A program made the position numbers and the translations under genes. 39,344 bases of DNA from Thermoproteota archaeon (GTDB lineage: Archaea > Thermoproteota > Bathyarchaeia > Bathyarchaeales > Bathycorpusculaceae), in NCBI GenBank assembly GCA_012513715.1, contig JAAZBP010000170.1:1-39344 (forward strand), in the 5' to 3' direction. The notes under the pieces are model-generated. The model was not told the DNA's origin. It saw only the letters and a list, made by a program, of their open reading frames with translations, and did no database searches. Shown one piece after another: positions 17,944-26,827 of the stretch; the stretch's first letter is position 1; the number at the start of each line of letters is the position of its first letter.

Positions 17944-18423
17944 ATGTCATCAGAGAGATGCGTAGTTAAAACCAGAGGGGGAAATCATACGAGCGCTAGA
18001 TGGAGAAGATCTAACAAGAAACGCAAATGGTTGGATTTCAAAGAACTAGAAAAACCTATGAAATCTCAGCATATGCAAAAAATAAAGACTCCCACACCGA
18101 CTTTTCGCTCGCTCACCAGCTATGCTAAACGTAAATTTAAAGATCCAAAACCCCTAATAGATATCTTTCAAGATAACAAAAACATAACCATAGTTGCCGA
18201 GATAGCAGGGTTCAATAAGGAAACTTTTAAAATTAACGTTAAAGATCAAAAAATCACACTGTCGGCCAAATCAAAAGAGCGTAGATACTATAAAAGTTTA
18301 AATTTGCCGAAGGTAGTGATTCCAGACGAAACGCATACCAAATATAAGAACGGTGTGCTAGAGATAAAGCTTAAAAAGGCTGAATCAACATCAATAGGAA
18401 AAGCTGACCAACATGCCCCATAA
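17944..18423 (+). CDS. Hsp20/alpha-crystallin-like small heat-shock protein with basic N-terminus (start uncertain, possibly 18058)
   Basis: PLIDIFQDNKNITIVAEIAGFNKETFKINVKDQKITLSAKS...YKSLNLPKVVIPDETHTKYKNGVLEIKLKKAE matches the alpha-crystallin domain pattern. Confidence 0.8.
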   Translation: MSSERCVVKTRGGNHTSARWRRSNKKRKWLDFKELEKPMKSQHMQKIKTPTPTFRSLTSYAKRKFKDPKPLIDIFQDNKNITIVAEIAGFNKETFKINVKDQKITLSAKSKERRYYKSLNLPKVVIPDETHTKYKNGVLEIKLKKAESTSIGKADQHAP

Positions 18424-18826
18424 ACTAAGAAAAATCAGAAAATTCCGAGGCACCAGAACTGTAGGTTACGGAAGAATAGGTCAACATCGCGACAGCGGTA
18501 GCAAAGGTAACCGGAAAGTTGGACGCCATAAACATTTGTGGAGTAAAATCGTAACAACCGAACCTAACTACTTCGGTAAACATGGATTCACTTCTCCACA
18601 GAGCAAACACAGAGTTGAGAATACAATAAACCTACATAAACTCGACCAAATGGCAAAAACTAGTGAGATTAACCTTACAGAACTCGGCTACACAAAACTA
18701 CTAGGCACAGGTAAAATTACTCGAGCATTGACAATTCAAGTTCCTTCAGCATCAAAAACTGCTGCTCAGAAAGTTCAAGAAGCAGGCGGAAAAGTAATAA
18801 CTTCAACCTCCACAACTGAGGAGTAA
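18413..18826 (+). CDS. rpl15: 50S ribosomal protein uL15
   Basis: MPHKLRKIRKFRGTRTVGYGRIGQHRDSGSKGNRKVGRHKHLW; overlaps the Hsp20-like ORF by 11 nt. Confidence 0.95.
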   Translation: MPHKLRKIRKFRGTRTVGYGRIGQHRDSGSKGNRKVGRHKHLWSKIVTTEPNYFGKHGFTSPQSKHRVENTINLHKLDQMAKTSEINLTELGYTKLLGTGKITRALTIQVPSASKTAAQKVQEAGGKVITSTSTTEE

Positions 18827-18835
18827 ACATACTAA

Positions 18836-20257
18836 ATGGCCGGTAGATTCCTTAGTCTTTTTAAGCCTCTGGGTAGAGTTTTACCTGAAATAAAAAAGCC
18901 AACGCGTAAAGTTAGTTTTAACGAAAAAATCTTCTGGACTGCGTTGGTACTAGTAGTTTTCTTAGTTATGACTGAAATCCCTCTTTATGGGATAGACGCT
19001 GCCTCTCAAGACAGGTTCGGTGCTTTACGTGTTATCTTTGCTTCAAACCAAGGAACTCTAATGGAGCTTGGTATCGGACCCATTGTCACGGCTGGATTAA
19101 TTCTGCAGTTACTTGCCGGATCTTCAATTATAAAGGCTGATTTGTCTAACCCTGAAGATAGGGGACTCTTTACTTCAGCAAGTAAAGTTTTCAGTATAAT
19201 ATTAACAGGTGTACAAGCCGGAGCATACATCCTTAGTGGTATGTACGGGTCTATAGATGGAATAACGATGCTTGTGATTTTACTACAATTACTGGCCGCA
19301 GGCATAGTCGTTTTATTGATGGATGAATTACTTCAAAAAGGCTGGGGTCTAGGTAGCGGTATAAGCTTGTTTATTATGGCTGGTGTTGCACAAACTATAC
19401 TTTGGTCAACATTCTCGCCACAAACAGGTTTGTTCGTTGGTTCACTTTCAAATTATCTTAACGGTGGCCAATCACTTAGTGAATGGGCTGTGGGCTCAAT
19501 TAACAGCTACTATCCTTCATTACTCGGTTTAATAGTAACTATAGTGGTTTTCCTAGTGATAATATACCTGCAAGGTGTACGCATTGAACTCCCTATGAGT
19601 TACGCAGGTTACAAAGGTTTCCGCAGCAGATACCCAATTAAACTGCTCTACGTTTCAAACTTACCTGTCATCTTCGCTTCTGCACTATTTGCAAACGTTT
19701 ACTTCTTCAGTAACCTCCTATGGAGTCAAATGGGTATGCCAGCGCCAGGCACCAACTTATTCTTCCAGATTATAGGTGACTACAATGCTTCAACAGTTAA
19801 CGGCTCAACTAGTGTTTATCCTGTAGGCGGTTTAGCCTATCTCGTAACTGCCCCTAATAACATACATAGTGTAATATCTAACCCACTGCAAGCCGCTGCC
19901 TATCTAGGAATCTTGGTGGCTTTCTGTGCTGTCTTCTCATTGATTTGGCTCGAAGTCGGTGGATTAGGTCCTAAAAAAGTTGCAAGACAACTAATGGATA
20001 GTGGAATGCAAATCCCTGGATATCGTCGTTCAGGTAAACCAATTGAAGCAATATTAAATCGCTACATCCCCGTCGTTACTGTACTCGGCGGTATAATTGT
20101 TGGACTAGTGGCTGGGCTCTCCGACTTCTTTGGAGCTTTCGGAACTGGAACAGGTATATTGCTGACTGTAGGCATCATCTACCAGTACTATGAGCTATTA
20201 ATGCGTGAGCGCGCTGCTGAAATGTTCCCAGCATTTAGGCGGATTCTAGGCGAATAG
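18836..20257 (+). CDS. secY: preprotein translocase subunit SecY
   Basis: TALVLVVFLVMTEIPLYGI, GIGPIVTAGLILQLLAGSSII, GWGLGSGISLFIMAGVAQ, multiple TM segments. Confidence 0.97.
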   Translation: MAGRFLSLFKPLGRVLPEIKKPTRKVSFNEKIFWTALVLVVFLVMTEIPLYGIDAASQDRFGALRVIFASNQGTLMELGIGPIVTAGLILQLLAGSSIIKADLSNPEDRGLFTSASKVFSIILTGVQAGAYILSGMYGSIDGITMLVILLQLLAAGIVVLLMDELLQKGWGLGSGISLFIMAGVAQTILWSTFSPQTGLFVGSLSNYLNGGQSLSEWAVGSINSYYPSLLGLIVTIVVFLVIIYLQGVRIELPMSYAGYKGFRSRYPIKLLYVSNLPVIFASALFANVYFFSNLLWSQMGMPAPGTNLFFQIIGDYNASTVNGSTSVYPVGGLAYLVTAPNNIHSVISNPLQAAAYLGILVAFCAVFSLIWLEVGGLGPKKVARQLMDSGMQIPGYRRSGKPIEAILNRYIPVVTVLGGIIVGLVAGLSDFFGAFGTGTGILLTVGIIYQYYELLMRERAAEMFPAFRRILGE

Positions 20258-20416
20258 CCTTCTTCTATATTTTCCTTTTTAATTATTTTTTAGCATTATC
20301 TAAAACATACTTTGATAATTTTTTATTTTTAGTACTGATTGGCTAACAGGAAGTGAAAATAGTTATTAACAAGAAACATGTAGGCATAGTCCACAGAGCG
20401 GTAAGAGGAAAACGTG

Positions 20417-20938
20417 ATGTCTGAAGTATTTACATCGTTACCTACAGCAACATTGATAGTGATGGGTATATCAGCTGGAATTGCTTTTCTGAACTCTGGG
20501 ATTAACAGATTTTTGATTAACTACTTTATAGGGTGGGAGCAATACCGGGTTATGCAAAAAGAAATGGCGGAGTACCGCTCTGAAACAATGGCTGCGGCGC
20601 GTGCTAACGATAAGAAACAGATGGAAAAACTCAAGAGAAAACAATCTCAGATTAATCATATGCAAGCAAAAATGATGAAACCACAAATGCTTCAGTTCGG
20701 TTTATCTTTTGTTTACCTTATTGTTTGGTTTTTGGTGTTGATACCTACTTTCCAGACAGCACCTTTGGCTTATATTCCTGGCATTGGAACAATGGCTAAT
20801 GCTCATTATGTAGTTGATGGTGTTGCAGGTCCTCCGATAGTAAATGCTGTTACAGTTTACATTTGGTATCCAATTTGTGCGTTCTTCTTCAGTATGCTTT
20901 CATCACGCATTATAGGTATAATGCCTATAGAGAACTAG
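20417..20938 (+). CDS. DUF106/EMC3/TMCO1-type membrane insertase (archaeal Oxa1 superfamily)
   Basis: Membrane protein with a cytosolic coiled coil (EYRSETMAAARANDKKQMEKLKRKQSQINHMQAKMMKPQMLQF), typical of the family encoded near secY. The track start at 20414 is GTG; ATG at 20417. Confidence 0.85.
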   Translation: MSEVFTSLPTATLIVMGISAGIAFLNSGINRFLINYFIGWEQYRVMQKEMAEYRSETMAAARANDKKQMEKLKRKQSQINHMQAKMMKPQMLQFGLSFVYLIVWFLVLIPTFQTAPLAYIPGIGTMANAHYVVDGVAGPPIVNAVTVYIWYPICAFFFSMLSSRIIGIMPIEN

Positions 20939-20961
20939 ATCGATAATTTGGAGGTCTTCTG

Positions 20962-21573
20962 GTGGGCAGTCCTAAAAAAGAGATTATGTGCGCTGACAAA
21001 ACAGTGGTTTGTATTTCTGGTATGGCTGGAACTGGTAAAAGTACTTTAGCCAAGAAGCTTGCCCGAAAATATAATCTCAAGTACTATTCTGGTGGAGATG
21101 CTCTTAAGGAGTTGGCAAAGCAGGAAGGTTATGATGTGTCTGTTAATGGTTGGTGGGAGACTCCAGTTGGCTTGAATTTTCTTAATAAACGTGTTAATGA
21201 TCCTAAATTTGACATGGCTGTAGATGAGAAGTTGTTAGAGTATTCAAAACAGGGAGATGTCCTTTTAGACAGCTGGACAATGCCTTGGCTGGTTAAAGGC
21301 GGATTTAAAATTTGGTTGCAAGCGTCATTCACAAAAAGAGCTACCCGCGTTGCTGAAAGGGACGGAATATCTTTTCAGGAAGCCGTTAAAGTGCTTGAAG
21401 AAAAAGAAGCTCATACTAAAGCAATATACAAAGCTCTTTACGGTTTTGTTTTAGGTGAAGATTTAGCTCCATTCGATTTTATTTTAGATACTGACAACTT
21501 GAACGCAGACGAAGTTTTTGAGGTTCTTTGCCGCGTTATGGATAATATAGTTCTTTCAGCTTCAAGTTCTTAA
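20962..21573 (+). CDS. cmk: cytidylate kinase (archaeal Cmk)
   Basis: P-loop VCISGMAGTGKSTLAKKLARKYNLKYYSGGDALKELA, VDEKLLEYSKQGDVLLDSWTMPWL; GTG start. Confidence 0.9.
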   Translation: MGSPKKEIMCADKTVVCISGMAGTGKSTLAKKLARKYNLKYYSGGDALKELAKQEGYDVSVNGWWETPVGLNFLNKRVNDPKFDMAVDEKLLEYSKQGDVLLDSWTMPWLVKGGFKIWLQASFTKRATRVAERDGISFQEAVKVLEEKEAHTKAIYKALYGFVLGEDLAPFDFILDTDNLNADEVFEVLCRVMDNIVLSASSS

Positions 21574-21621
21574 TTTTTGGATGTCCAATAGTAAACTCAA
21601 GTTATTAGTGAACTTAACTTT

Positions 21622-22668
21622 TTATTTTAAAAGTAACTTTGCATTTTTCCATTGACTCTTAGCTAAAGATAAATGTCCAGATGGACCTCCATACACTGAG
21701 TAGGCAACATAACACAGGTAGTTGCATTGAGTACAATTATGATATGTCTGCCGAAATTTTTTGAATTCTTCACTTTTCCACTTAGTAGGCAAATCAAATA
21801 TTGAACCTACAAAATTTTGGTTATGGCATCCTGAAATTCTGCCTAAATGGTCAATGACTAAAAAGTAATTTAAAGCTTGACATTTCCAAGTTCTTTTTTC
21901 TTCTTCAAATAAACTTCTTATAACTTCAAATAATTTTTTAGTCATAAGTATTTTTTTGTTCTTCTTTTCCATTTCAATAAGTTGATTACACAAGTTTACC
22001 ATTGCTTTCTTATCAGTTATTATGAATTCGTCATTTGCTTTACCTATTCGGAAAAGCTGATCACTGTCAACACAATTATCATATGAATAAAGACAAAACC
22101 AAACTGGTATTCCTCTGTTAGTAAAATAATTAGTTATATCAACAATTTCATATAGGTTCTTCTGTGAAATTGTGGGTGTAACACTTACTTTGACACCCTC
22201 TTTTTGAAGTATATCTACTGCGTTCATGGCATTTTTCCATGCTCCCTGAACATCTTTAATGCTATCGTTCTTCTTTTCATCTAAGCTATCGATTGAAATT
22301 GCAGCAAAATCTGCTTTTTTTAACACATCAACTTTTTTTGCTGCCATGCTGCCATTGTCGTATACAGTGGTTACAAATCGTTCTGAAGCGTATTCAATAA
22401 TTTCACCAATATCTTTTCTCAGGAGGGGATTTCCACCTGAAATAACTAATTCTATTATTCCCATTTTTTCTAAAACGTCTAGACCCTTTTTTATTTCATC
22501 AGTTGAGAGTTCTTTCTCATCCTGTTCTTTCCATACATTACATCCAACGCATTTGTAATTGCATTTTCTTGTTATTAGCCACTGAGCATGATGTGGTTTG
22601 CCTGGAGTTAATGCGCGACGCGCTATTGATGCTGCCTTCTTTAAACCTGTGGTCAAACTTTTCGTCAC
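21622..22668 (-). CDS. radical SAM protein with SPASM-like C-terminal cysteines
   Basis: CX3CX2C motif (CNYKCVGC), ELVISGGNPLLRKDI, and C-terminal C...GCHNQN...CTQCNYLC. Confidence 0.9.
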   Translation of the reverse strand: MTKSLTTGLKKAASIARRALTPGKPHHAQWLITRKCNYKCVGCNVWKEQDEKELSTDEIKKGLDVLEKMGIIELVISGGNPLLRKDIGEIIEYASERFVTTVYDNGSMAAKKVDVLKKADFAAISIDSLDEKKNDSIKDVQGAWKNAMNAVDILQKEGVKVSVTPTISQKNLYEIVDITNYFTNRGIPVWFCLYSYDNCVDSDQLFRIGKANDEFIITDKKAMVNLCNQLIEMEKKNKKILMTKKLFEVIRSLFEEEKRTWKCQALNYFLVIDHLGRISGCHNQNFVGSIFDLPTKWKSEEFKKFRQTYHNCTQCNYLCYVAYSVYGGPSGHLSLAKSQWKNAKLLLK

Positions 22669-22861
22669 TAGCCAGTCAATTGTATTTAGAAGTATTCAGG
22701 TTTGAACTATAAAAACCATCAGCTTTAGTGAATATATTTTATGGGCTAAGCCCCTCCGATTACTAAATATCCCTGTAAGTATGTTCTATTAAGTGAACTA
22801 TTTCAGCTTTGAATATAAGACGCTAAATATTATACGTTTGATGTAGTAGGCGGTATCGTTA

Positions 22862-23512
22862 ATATACGAAAAAGATTACTTCAATAACCGGAAATACGCT
22901 TTTAAGCAGCAACTAGTTGAGCGCCATGTACTGGAAGTTTTACTTTGGGCTACTAATACTTTAAAAGAGAACTTGCTAGATGGTGCCAACAAGAAAGTTT
23001 TAGACGTTGGTTGCGCCTACGGTTATACTTCACGTATTCTTTCTAAGTTAGGGTATGATGTTTTTGGTGTAGATGTTTCAGTTTGGGGTTTAAAACAGGC
23101 AAAACTTTCGATGAATAATGAGTTTCTGGCATGTGATGCTCAAGTATCAATGCCTTTTAAAGATGGGATATTTGATTTAGTTACTTGTTTTGATGTTTTA
23201 GAGCATTTACATAATCCTGAAAAGGCTCTGGTAAATATGTTTGAATCCTGTAAAAGTACCCTTATTTGTACAACACCAAATAAAAAGGTGGAAAAACCAA
23301 TTCGTAAACTATTGGGCGATTATGATGAAACACACATTAATGTAAAAACATCATCAGATTGGTATAGATTTGTAAAACAACTTCTAGTTTATAATGATTT
23401 AAAAGTGGAATCTTTTTATGATTTGGCCGGAAAGTTAGCAGGCAAACTATTTTTTAAGTCTGTGAACCTTCCAACATATGGTTTGACTGTTAGAATAGCC
23501 GTAAGGAAGTAA
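22862..23512 (+). CDS. class I SAM-dependent methyltransferase (start uncertain; ORF track begins at 22973)
   Basis: VLDVGCAYGYTSRILSKLGYDVFGVDVS and FDLVTCFDVLEHLHNPEKALVNMFESC. Coding-like sequence extends in frame upstream of 22973 (IYEKDYFNNRKYAFKQQLVERHVLEVLLWATNTLKENLLDG). Confidence 0.8.
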   Translation: MYEKDYFNNRKYAFKQQLVERHVLEVLLWATNTLKENLLDGANKKVLDVGCAYGYTSRILSKLGYDVFGVDVSVWGLKQAKLSMNNEFLACDAQVSMPFKDGIFDLVTCFDVLEHLHNPEKALVNMFESCKSTLICTTPNKKVEKPIRKLLGDYDETHINVKTSSDWYRFVKQLLVYNDLKVESFYDLAGKLAGKLFFKSVNLPTYGLTVRIAVRK

Positions 23513-23518
23513 TGACTG

Positions 23519-24250
23519 TTGGTTGATGGGTTTATTGATGTAGTGTTGATTACTAAAAACAGTGAACGTTTACTCAGAGAATGCTTAAAGTCTATCTACA
23601 ACAATATCCCAGTCAAAGAATTAATAATCGTTGATGGCTACTCAAAAGATAGAACTATTAAAATCCTCAAAGAATTCAAAGATAAATATAACAATGTAAA
23701 AATTTTATTTGATAATGGGAACCGTGCAACTGCACGGCAAAAGGGCATAAACAATGTAACTGCTGACTGGTTTATGTTTGTGGACAGTGATGTTGTTCTC
23801 TGCAGTGACTGGTATAAAAAAGCCCAAAAATACCTTCAAATGGATGTGGGCGCAGTTTGGGGAATTGAAGTCTGGTCAACAGTTTCAGACCCTAAAACTA
23901 TGAGACTCTTTCTAACAACAACGCGAAAAATTTTTGACGTTCGTGGAGGCACACATGATACTCTAATTCGCACTGACGCAGTTAGAGACATAAAAATTCC
24001 AGTACATCTTCATGTTTTTGAAGATGCCTACATAAAAGATTGGATTACCAAAAAAGGCTATAGAGTTGTTGCCTGTTATACTCCTTTTTGTATCCATTAT
24101 CGTCCACATGTAGTCTGGACTCTGCGCGGTAGTTTAAACTTGATTGCAGAGGCTTTAAGTATTGGTAGCGTGCGTTTGCTTAGTAAATTATTTTTAGCCT
24201 ACGGTTTTTATACAGTATACTCTATTTATCGTTTACTTAATTTTAGATAG
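23519..24250 (+). CDS. family 2 glycosyltransferase (paralogue 1)
   Basis: VVLITKNSERLLRECLKSIYNNIPVKELIIVDGYSKDRT...DWFMFVDSDVVLCSDWY. Confidence 0.92.
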   Translation: MVDGFIDVVLITKNSERLLRECLKSIYNNIPVKELIIVDGYSKDRTIKILKEFKDKYNNVKILFDNGNRATARQKGINNVTADWFMFVDSDVVLCSDWYKKAQKYLQMDVGAVWGIEVWSTVSDPKTMRLFLTTTRKIFDVRGGTHDTLIRTDAVRDIKIPVHLHVFEDAYIKDWITKKGYRVVACYTPFCIHYRPHVVWTLRGSLNLIAEALSIGSVRLLSKLFLAYGFYTVYSIYRLLNFR

Positions 24251-24314
24251 TTTCAAATTTGTTTTCCTTAGGCTTTATGTTTTTAAGTAAATAGCAGCAC
24301 TTATGATTTAACTA

Positions 24315-25076
24315 ATGATTAGAAGTGCACCTATGCAAGTTGATGTTGTAGTGTTGACTAAGAACAGTCAACACTTGCTTAATCAATGTTTAAACTCTGT
24401 CTACAAAAATGTTCCAGTAAAAAACCTAATTGTAATTGATGGATACTCAACAGATCACACACTTATGATTCTGGAGAAATTTAATAGGAAATATGGTAAT
24501 GTAAAATTATTTCAGATTAAAGGTTCAAGGGCAAAGGCTCGAACCGAGGGTATAAAAAAAGTTACAACAGACTGGTTTATGTTCGTAGATAGCGATGTTT
24601 TACTCTGTAAAGATTGGTTCAAAAAAGTTCAATTAGATTTATCAGATACCGTGGGAGCTGTTTGGGGCAATAACGTGGATGTATTGCCAAACATAAAGAA
24701 TAAACAGATTTTAAGATTCCAGCTTTTAGTAGCTAAACAATGTTTCAAGTTGCGTGGAGGAATGCATGACACTTTAATTCTCCATAAAGCGGTGGAGGGC
24801 ATTCAGATACCTGAAGCATTACACGCTTATGAAGATGCCTACCTAATTCACTGGATTGAAAATCACGGGTATGAAGCTAAAGTGGGCAGTCAAATTTATT
24901 GTTTGCATTATAAACCTCCTGAAAACTGGAATATAAAAAATGGAATTTCTCAGGCAATTATCGAGTTGAGATGTGGATTGGTTTATTCTCACTTGTTTGA
25001 GTATATGCTTTTTTATCCTGTTTTCTTTTTGTATTGGGCTTTACAATTACCTCTTAATGGTTTCAGAAATAGATAA
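24315..25076 (+). CDS. family 2 glycosyltransferase (paralogue 2)
   Basis: VVVLTKNSQHLLNQCLNSVYKNVPVKNLIVIDGYSTDHT...DWFMFVDSDVLLCKDWF. Confidence 0.92.
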   Translation: MIRSAPMQVDVVVLTKNSQHLLNQCLNSVYKNVPVKNLIVIDGYSTDHTLMILEKFNRKYGNVKLFQIKGSRAKARTEGIKKVTTDWFMFVDSDVLLCKDWFKKVQLDLSDTVGAVWGNNVDVLPNIKNKQILRFQLLVAKQCFKLRGGMHDTLILHKAVEGIQIPEALHAYEDAYLIHWIENHGYEAKVGSQIYCLHYKPPENWNIKNGISQAIIELRCGLVYSHLFEYMLFYPVFFLYWALQLPLNGFRNR

Positions 25077-25090
25077 CAGAAGCCCATTTT

Positions 25091-26098
25091 TTAACGCGAT
25101 AGTACCATCCAAAGATGGTCAGATGATGGTCTCGGAAGCATCTCAGCTGTTCCATCCGACTTCACAAAAACGCGTTTCTCGGGGGTTTTTGTAAATTCGC
25201 CTATAACATCCGCATAAATTCGGTTACTGCAGAGTTTGTCGATAATTTTGTCAGCTGCTTCTACGTTAGCAGCCACAAGTAGGGCACCTGAACTTATGAG
25301 TTGTAGAGGGTCGATTTCGTAGAATCTGCAAATTTTTGCTGTTTCCGGTTCGACGTTAATTTTCTCCTCCATGACTCTAACACCTAACTCTGAGGCATCT
25401 GCCATTTCGTGAATTCCATTTAGGATTCCACCTTCTGTTGGGTCGTGCATTGCGTGAACGCCACCAGTTTTGTATGCAGTAAGAGCGTCTTTGACTACAC
25501 TTATTTGATTATAGAATTTTTTTGCATCTTCGATTGCTGATTGCGCGAAGACTCTTTTTAATTGTTCTTCCCGGTCTGTGGCCAAGATTGCGGTGCCTTC
25601 TATGCCAGCGCTTTTAGTAAGTATTATTTTATCTCCAGGTTTTGCGTCGGCGGTAGTCACGTATTTCCCTTTTTCAGTTAAACCCATCATGCAACCTACT
25701 ACAATTGGGTACGTCAACCCAGGTGTTGACTCGCAGTGTCCACCAACAATTGCTATACCTAATTCCTGAGCTGCTCTATGCATCTGTGAACTTATGGTTT
25801 CTACTACTTTGCTGTCTGATTTCTCTGGAAGCATTATACATGAAAAGAAGAACGATGGTTCCACCCCAAAGGTTGCAACGTCATTAGCGTTTATGTTTAT
25901 AGCTTCCCAACCAATATGTTCTACAGCTCCTGTAATAGGGTCCATTGAAACAACAACATTTTTAGTTCCAAAATCAAGTACTGCGCCATCTATACCAGCA
26001 GATGGCCCCAATACAACTTCTTTTCTTGGGGTACCTAAATTTTTGAATACAACTTCTTTAAGAATATCTATAGGAATTTTTCCAGGAGGTAATTTCAT
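25091..26098 (-). CDS. AIR synthase-related (PurM/HypE/ThiL-like) ATP-binding protein
   Basis: Starts MKLPPGKIPIDILKEVVFKNLG (internal ATG preferred over the track start at 26143). SMDPITGAVEHIGWEAININANDVATFGVEPSFF and GGVHAMHDPTEGGILNGIHEMADASELG are PurM-fold motifs. Confidence 0.88.
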   Translation of the reverse strand: MKLPPGKIPIDILKEVVFKNLGTPRKEVVLGPSAGIDGAVLDFGTKNVVVSMDPITGAVEHIGWEAININANDVATFGVEPSFFFSCIMLPEKSDSKVVETISSQMHRAAQELGIAIVGGHCESTPGLTYPIVVGCMMGLTEKGKYVTTADAKPGDKIILTKSAGIEGTAILATDREEQLKRVFAQSAIEDAKKFYNQISVVKDALTAYKTGGVHAMHDPTEGGILNGIHEMADASELGVRVMEEKINVEPETAKICRFYEIDPLQLISSGALLVAANVEAADKIIDKLCSNRIYADVIGEFTKTPEKRVFVKSDGTAEMLPRPSSDHLWMVLSR

Positions 26099-26111
26099 AC
26101 TTATCACTCCA

Positions 26112-26654
26112 TTAATTCTGGCTTTTAAGTTGTGGGAATACACGAAATACTACGTACATAATTGGGACTGCTATAAGTAAACCCACACTCATTTGTACAA
26201 TATTAAACGGAACTTCTACTAAGGCAACACCCACTGGGAAACCAAGTGCAGTTATTTCATAGATGAAGTACCCAAGAATCATTATTAATCCTCCAAAGAT
26301 TATGGAAACAGAGGCACTTAAAGTGAAGCTTCGAGTTTTATTTAATAGTTTTTTATTCAGTAATCCAACAGTTAAACCCTCTAATGCTTTAATAACTAAT
26401 GTTGCTGGAGCAAATACGGCACCCCCAGGATAAAGCAAATCTGCTATAGCAGCGCCTCCACCCGCAACCATCCCTGCGAAAGGACCTAAAACTAATGATG
26501 CAAGGTAAATTATTGTTTCACCTAAATTGAAGTAGCCAGTTGTTGCTGGAATTGGTATTGCTAACAGATAAGTTGCTACTGCTACCAGAGCTGCGAATAC
26601 CGCGCCTGTTGCGAGAGTGACTGCAGTTCCGAATGTATTGTACCTTTTTTTCAT
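26112..26654 (-). CDS. ECF transporter S component (small hydrophobic vitamin/cofactor-binding subunit)
   Basis: TTGYFNLGETIIYLASLVLGPFAGMVAGGGAAIADLLYPGGAVFAPATLVIKALEGLTVGLL resembles the ECF S-subunit (PF07155-like) pattern. Confidence 0.82.
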   Translation of the reverse strand: MKKRYNTFGTAVTLATGAVFAALVAVATYLLAIPIPATTGYFNLGETIIYLASLVLGPFAGMVAGGGAAIADLLYPGGAVFAPATLVIKALEGLTVGLLNKKLLNKTRSFTLSASVSIIFGGLIMILGYFIYEITALGFPVGVALVEVPFNIVQMSVGLLIAVPIMYVVFRVFPQLKSQN

Positions 26655-26672
26655 AGATGTCCCTTATTTTTC

Positions 26673-26696
26673 AAGGGTAACTATTCGGTTACCTTT
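26673..26696 (-). promoter_or_regulatory. palindromic operator candidate next to the TATA box of the ECF-S/PurM-like operon
   Basis: Core GGTAAC-TATTCG-GTTACC is perfect, extended arms are AAGGGTAAC/GTTACCTTT. On the minus strand it overlaps the end of TTTTTATAAAGG and lies about 20 nt upstream of the ATG. Confidence 0.55.
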
Positions 26697-26767
26697 ATAA
26701 AAACATCCTTTTAGTGAGAGACCTTTTCTTTAACTTAAATACTTTTATATTCGAGAGCAGAGTCATT

Positions 26768-26827
26768 GGCAGTTTCGTATCTTGCTTCCCTGCAATATGC
26801 CACCAAAAATAATTAGTAGTAACTGCC
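26768..26827 (+). ncRNA. possible structured leader or small RNA upstream of the TPR gene
   Basis: GGCAGTT (26768-26774) and AACTGCC (26821-26827) are perfect 7-nt complements. TATA-like TTTTATAT lies about 20-25 nt upstream; GTTTTTC follows. Confidence 0.3.

Noticed and set aside
22743-22753. GGGCT-A-AGCCC palindrome upstream of the radical SAM gene
   Set aside because: Short 5-bp arms and no clear relation to a TATA box; not enough to call an operator.
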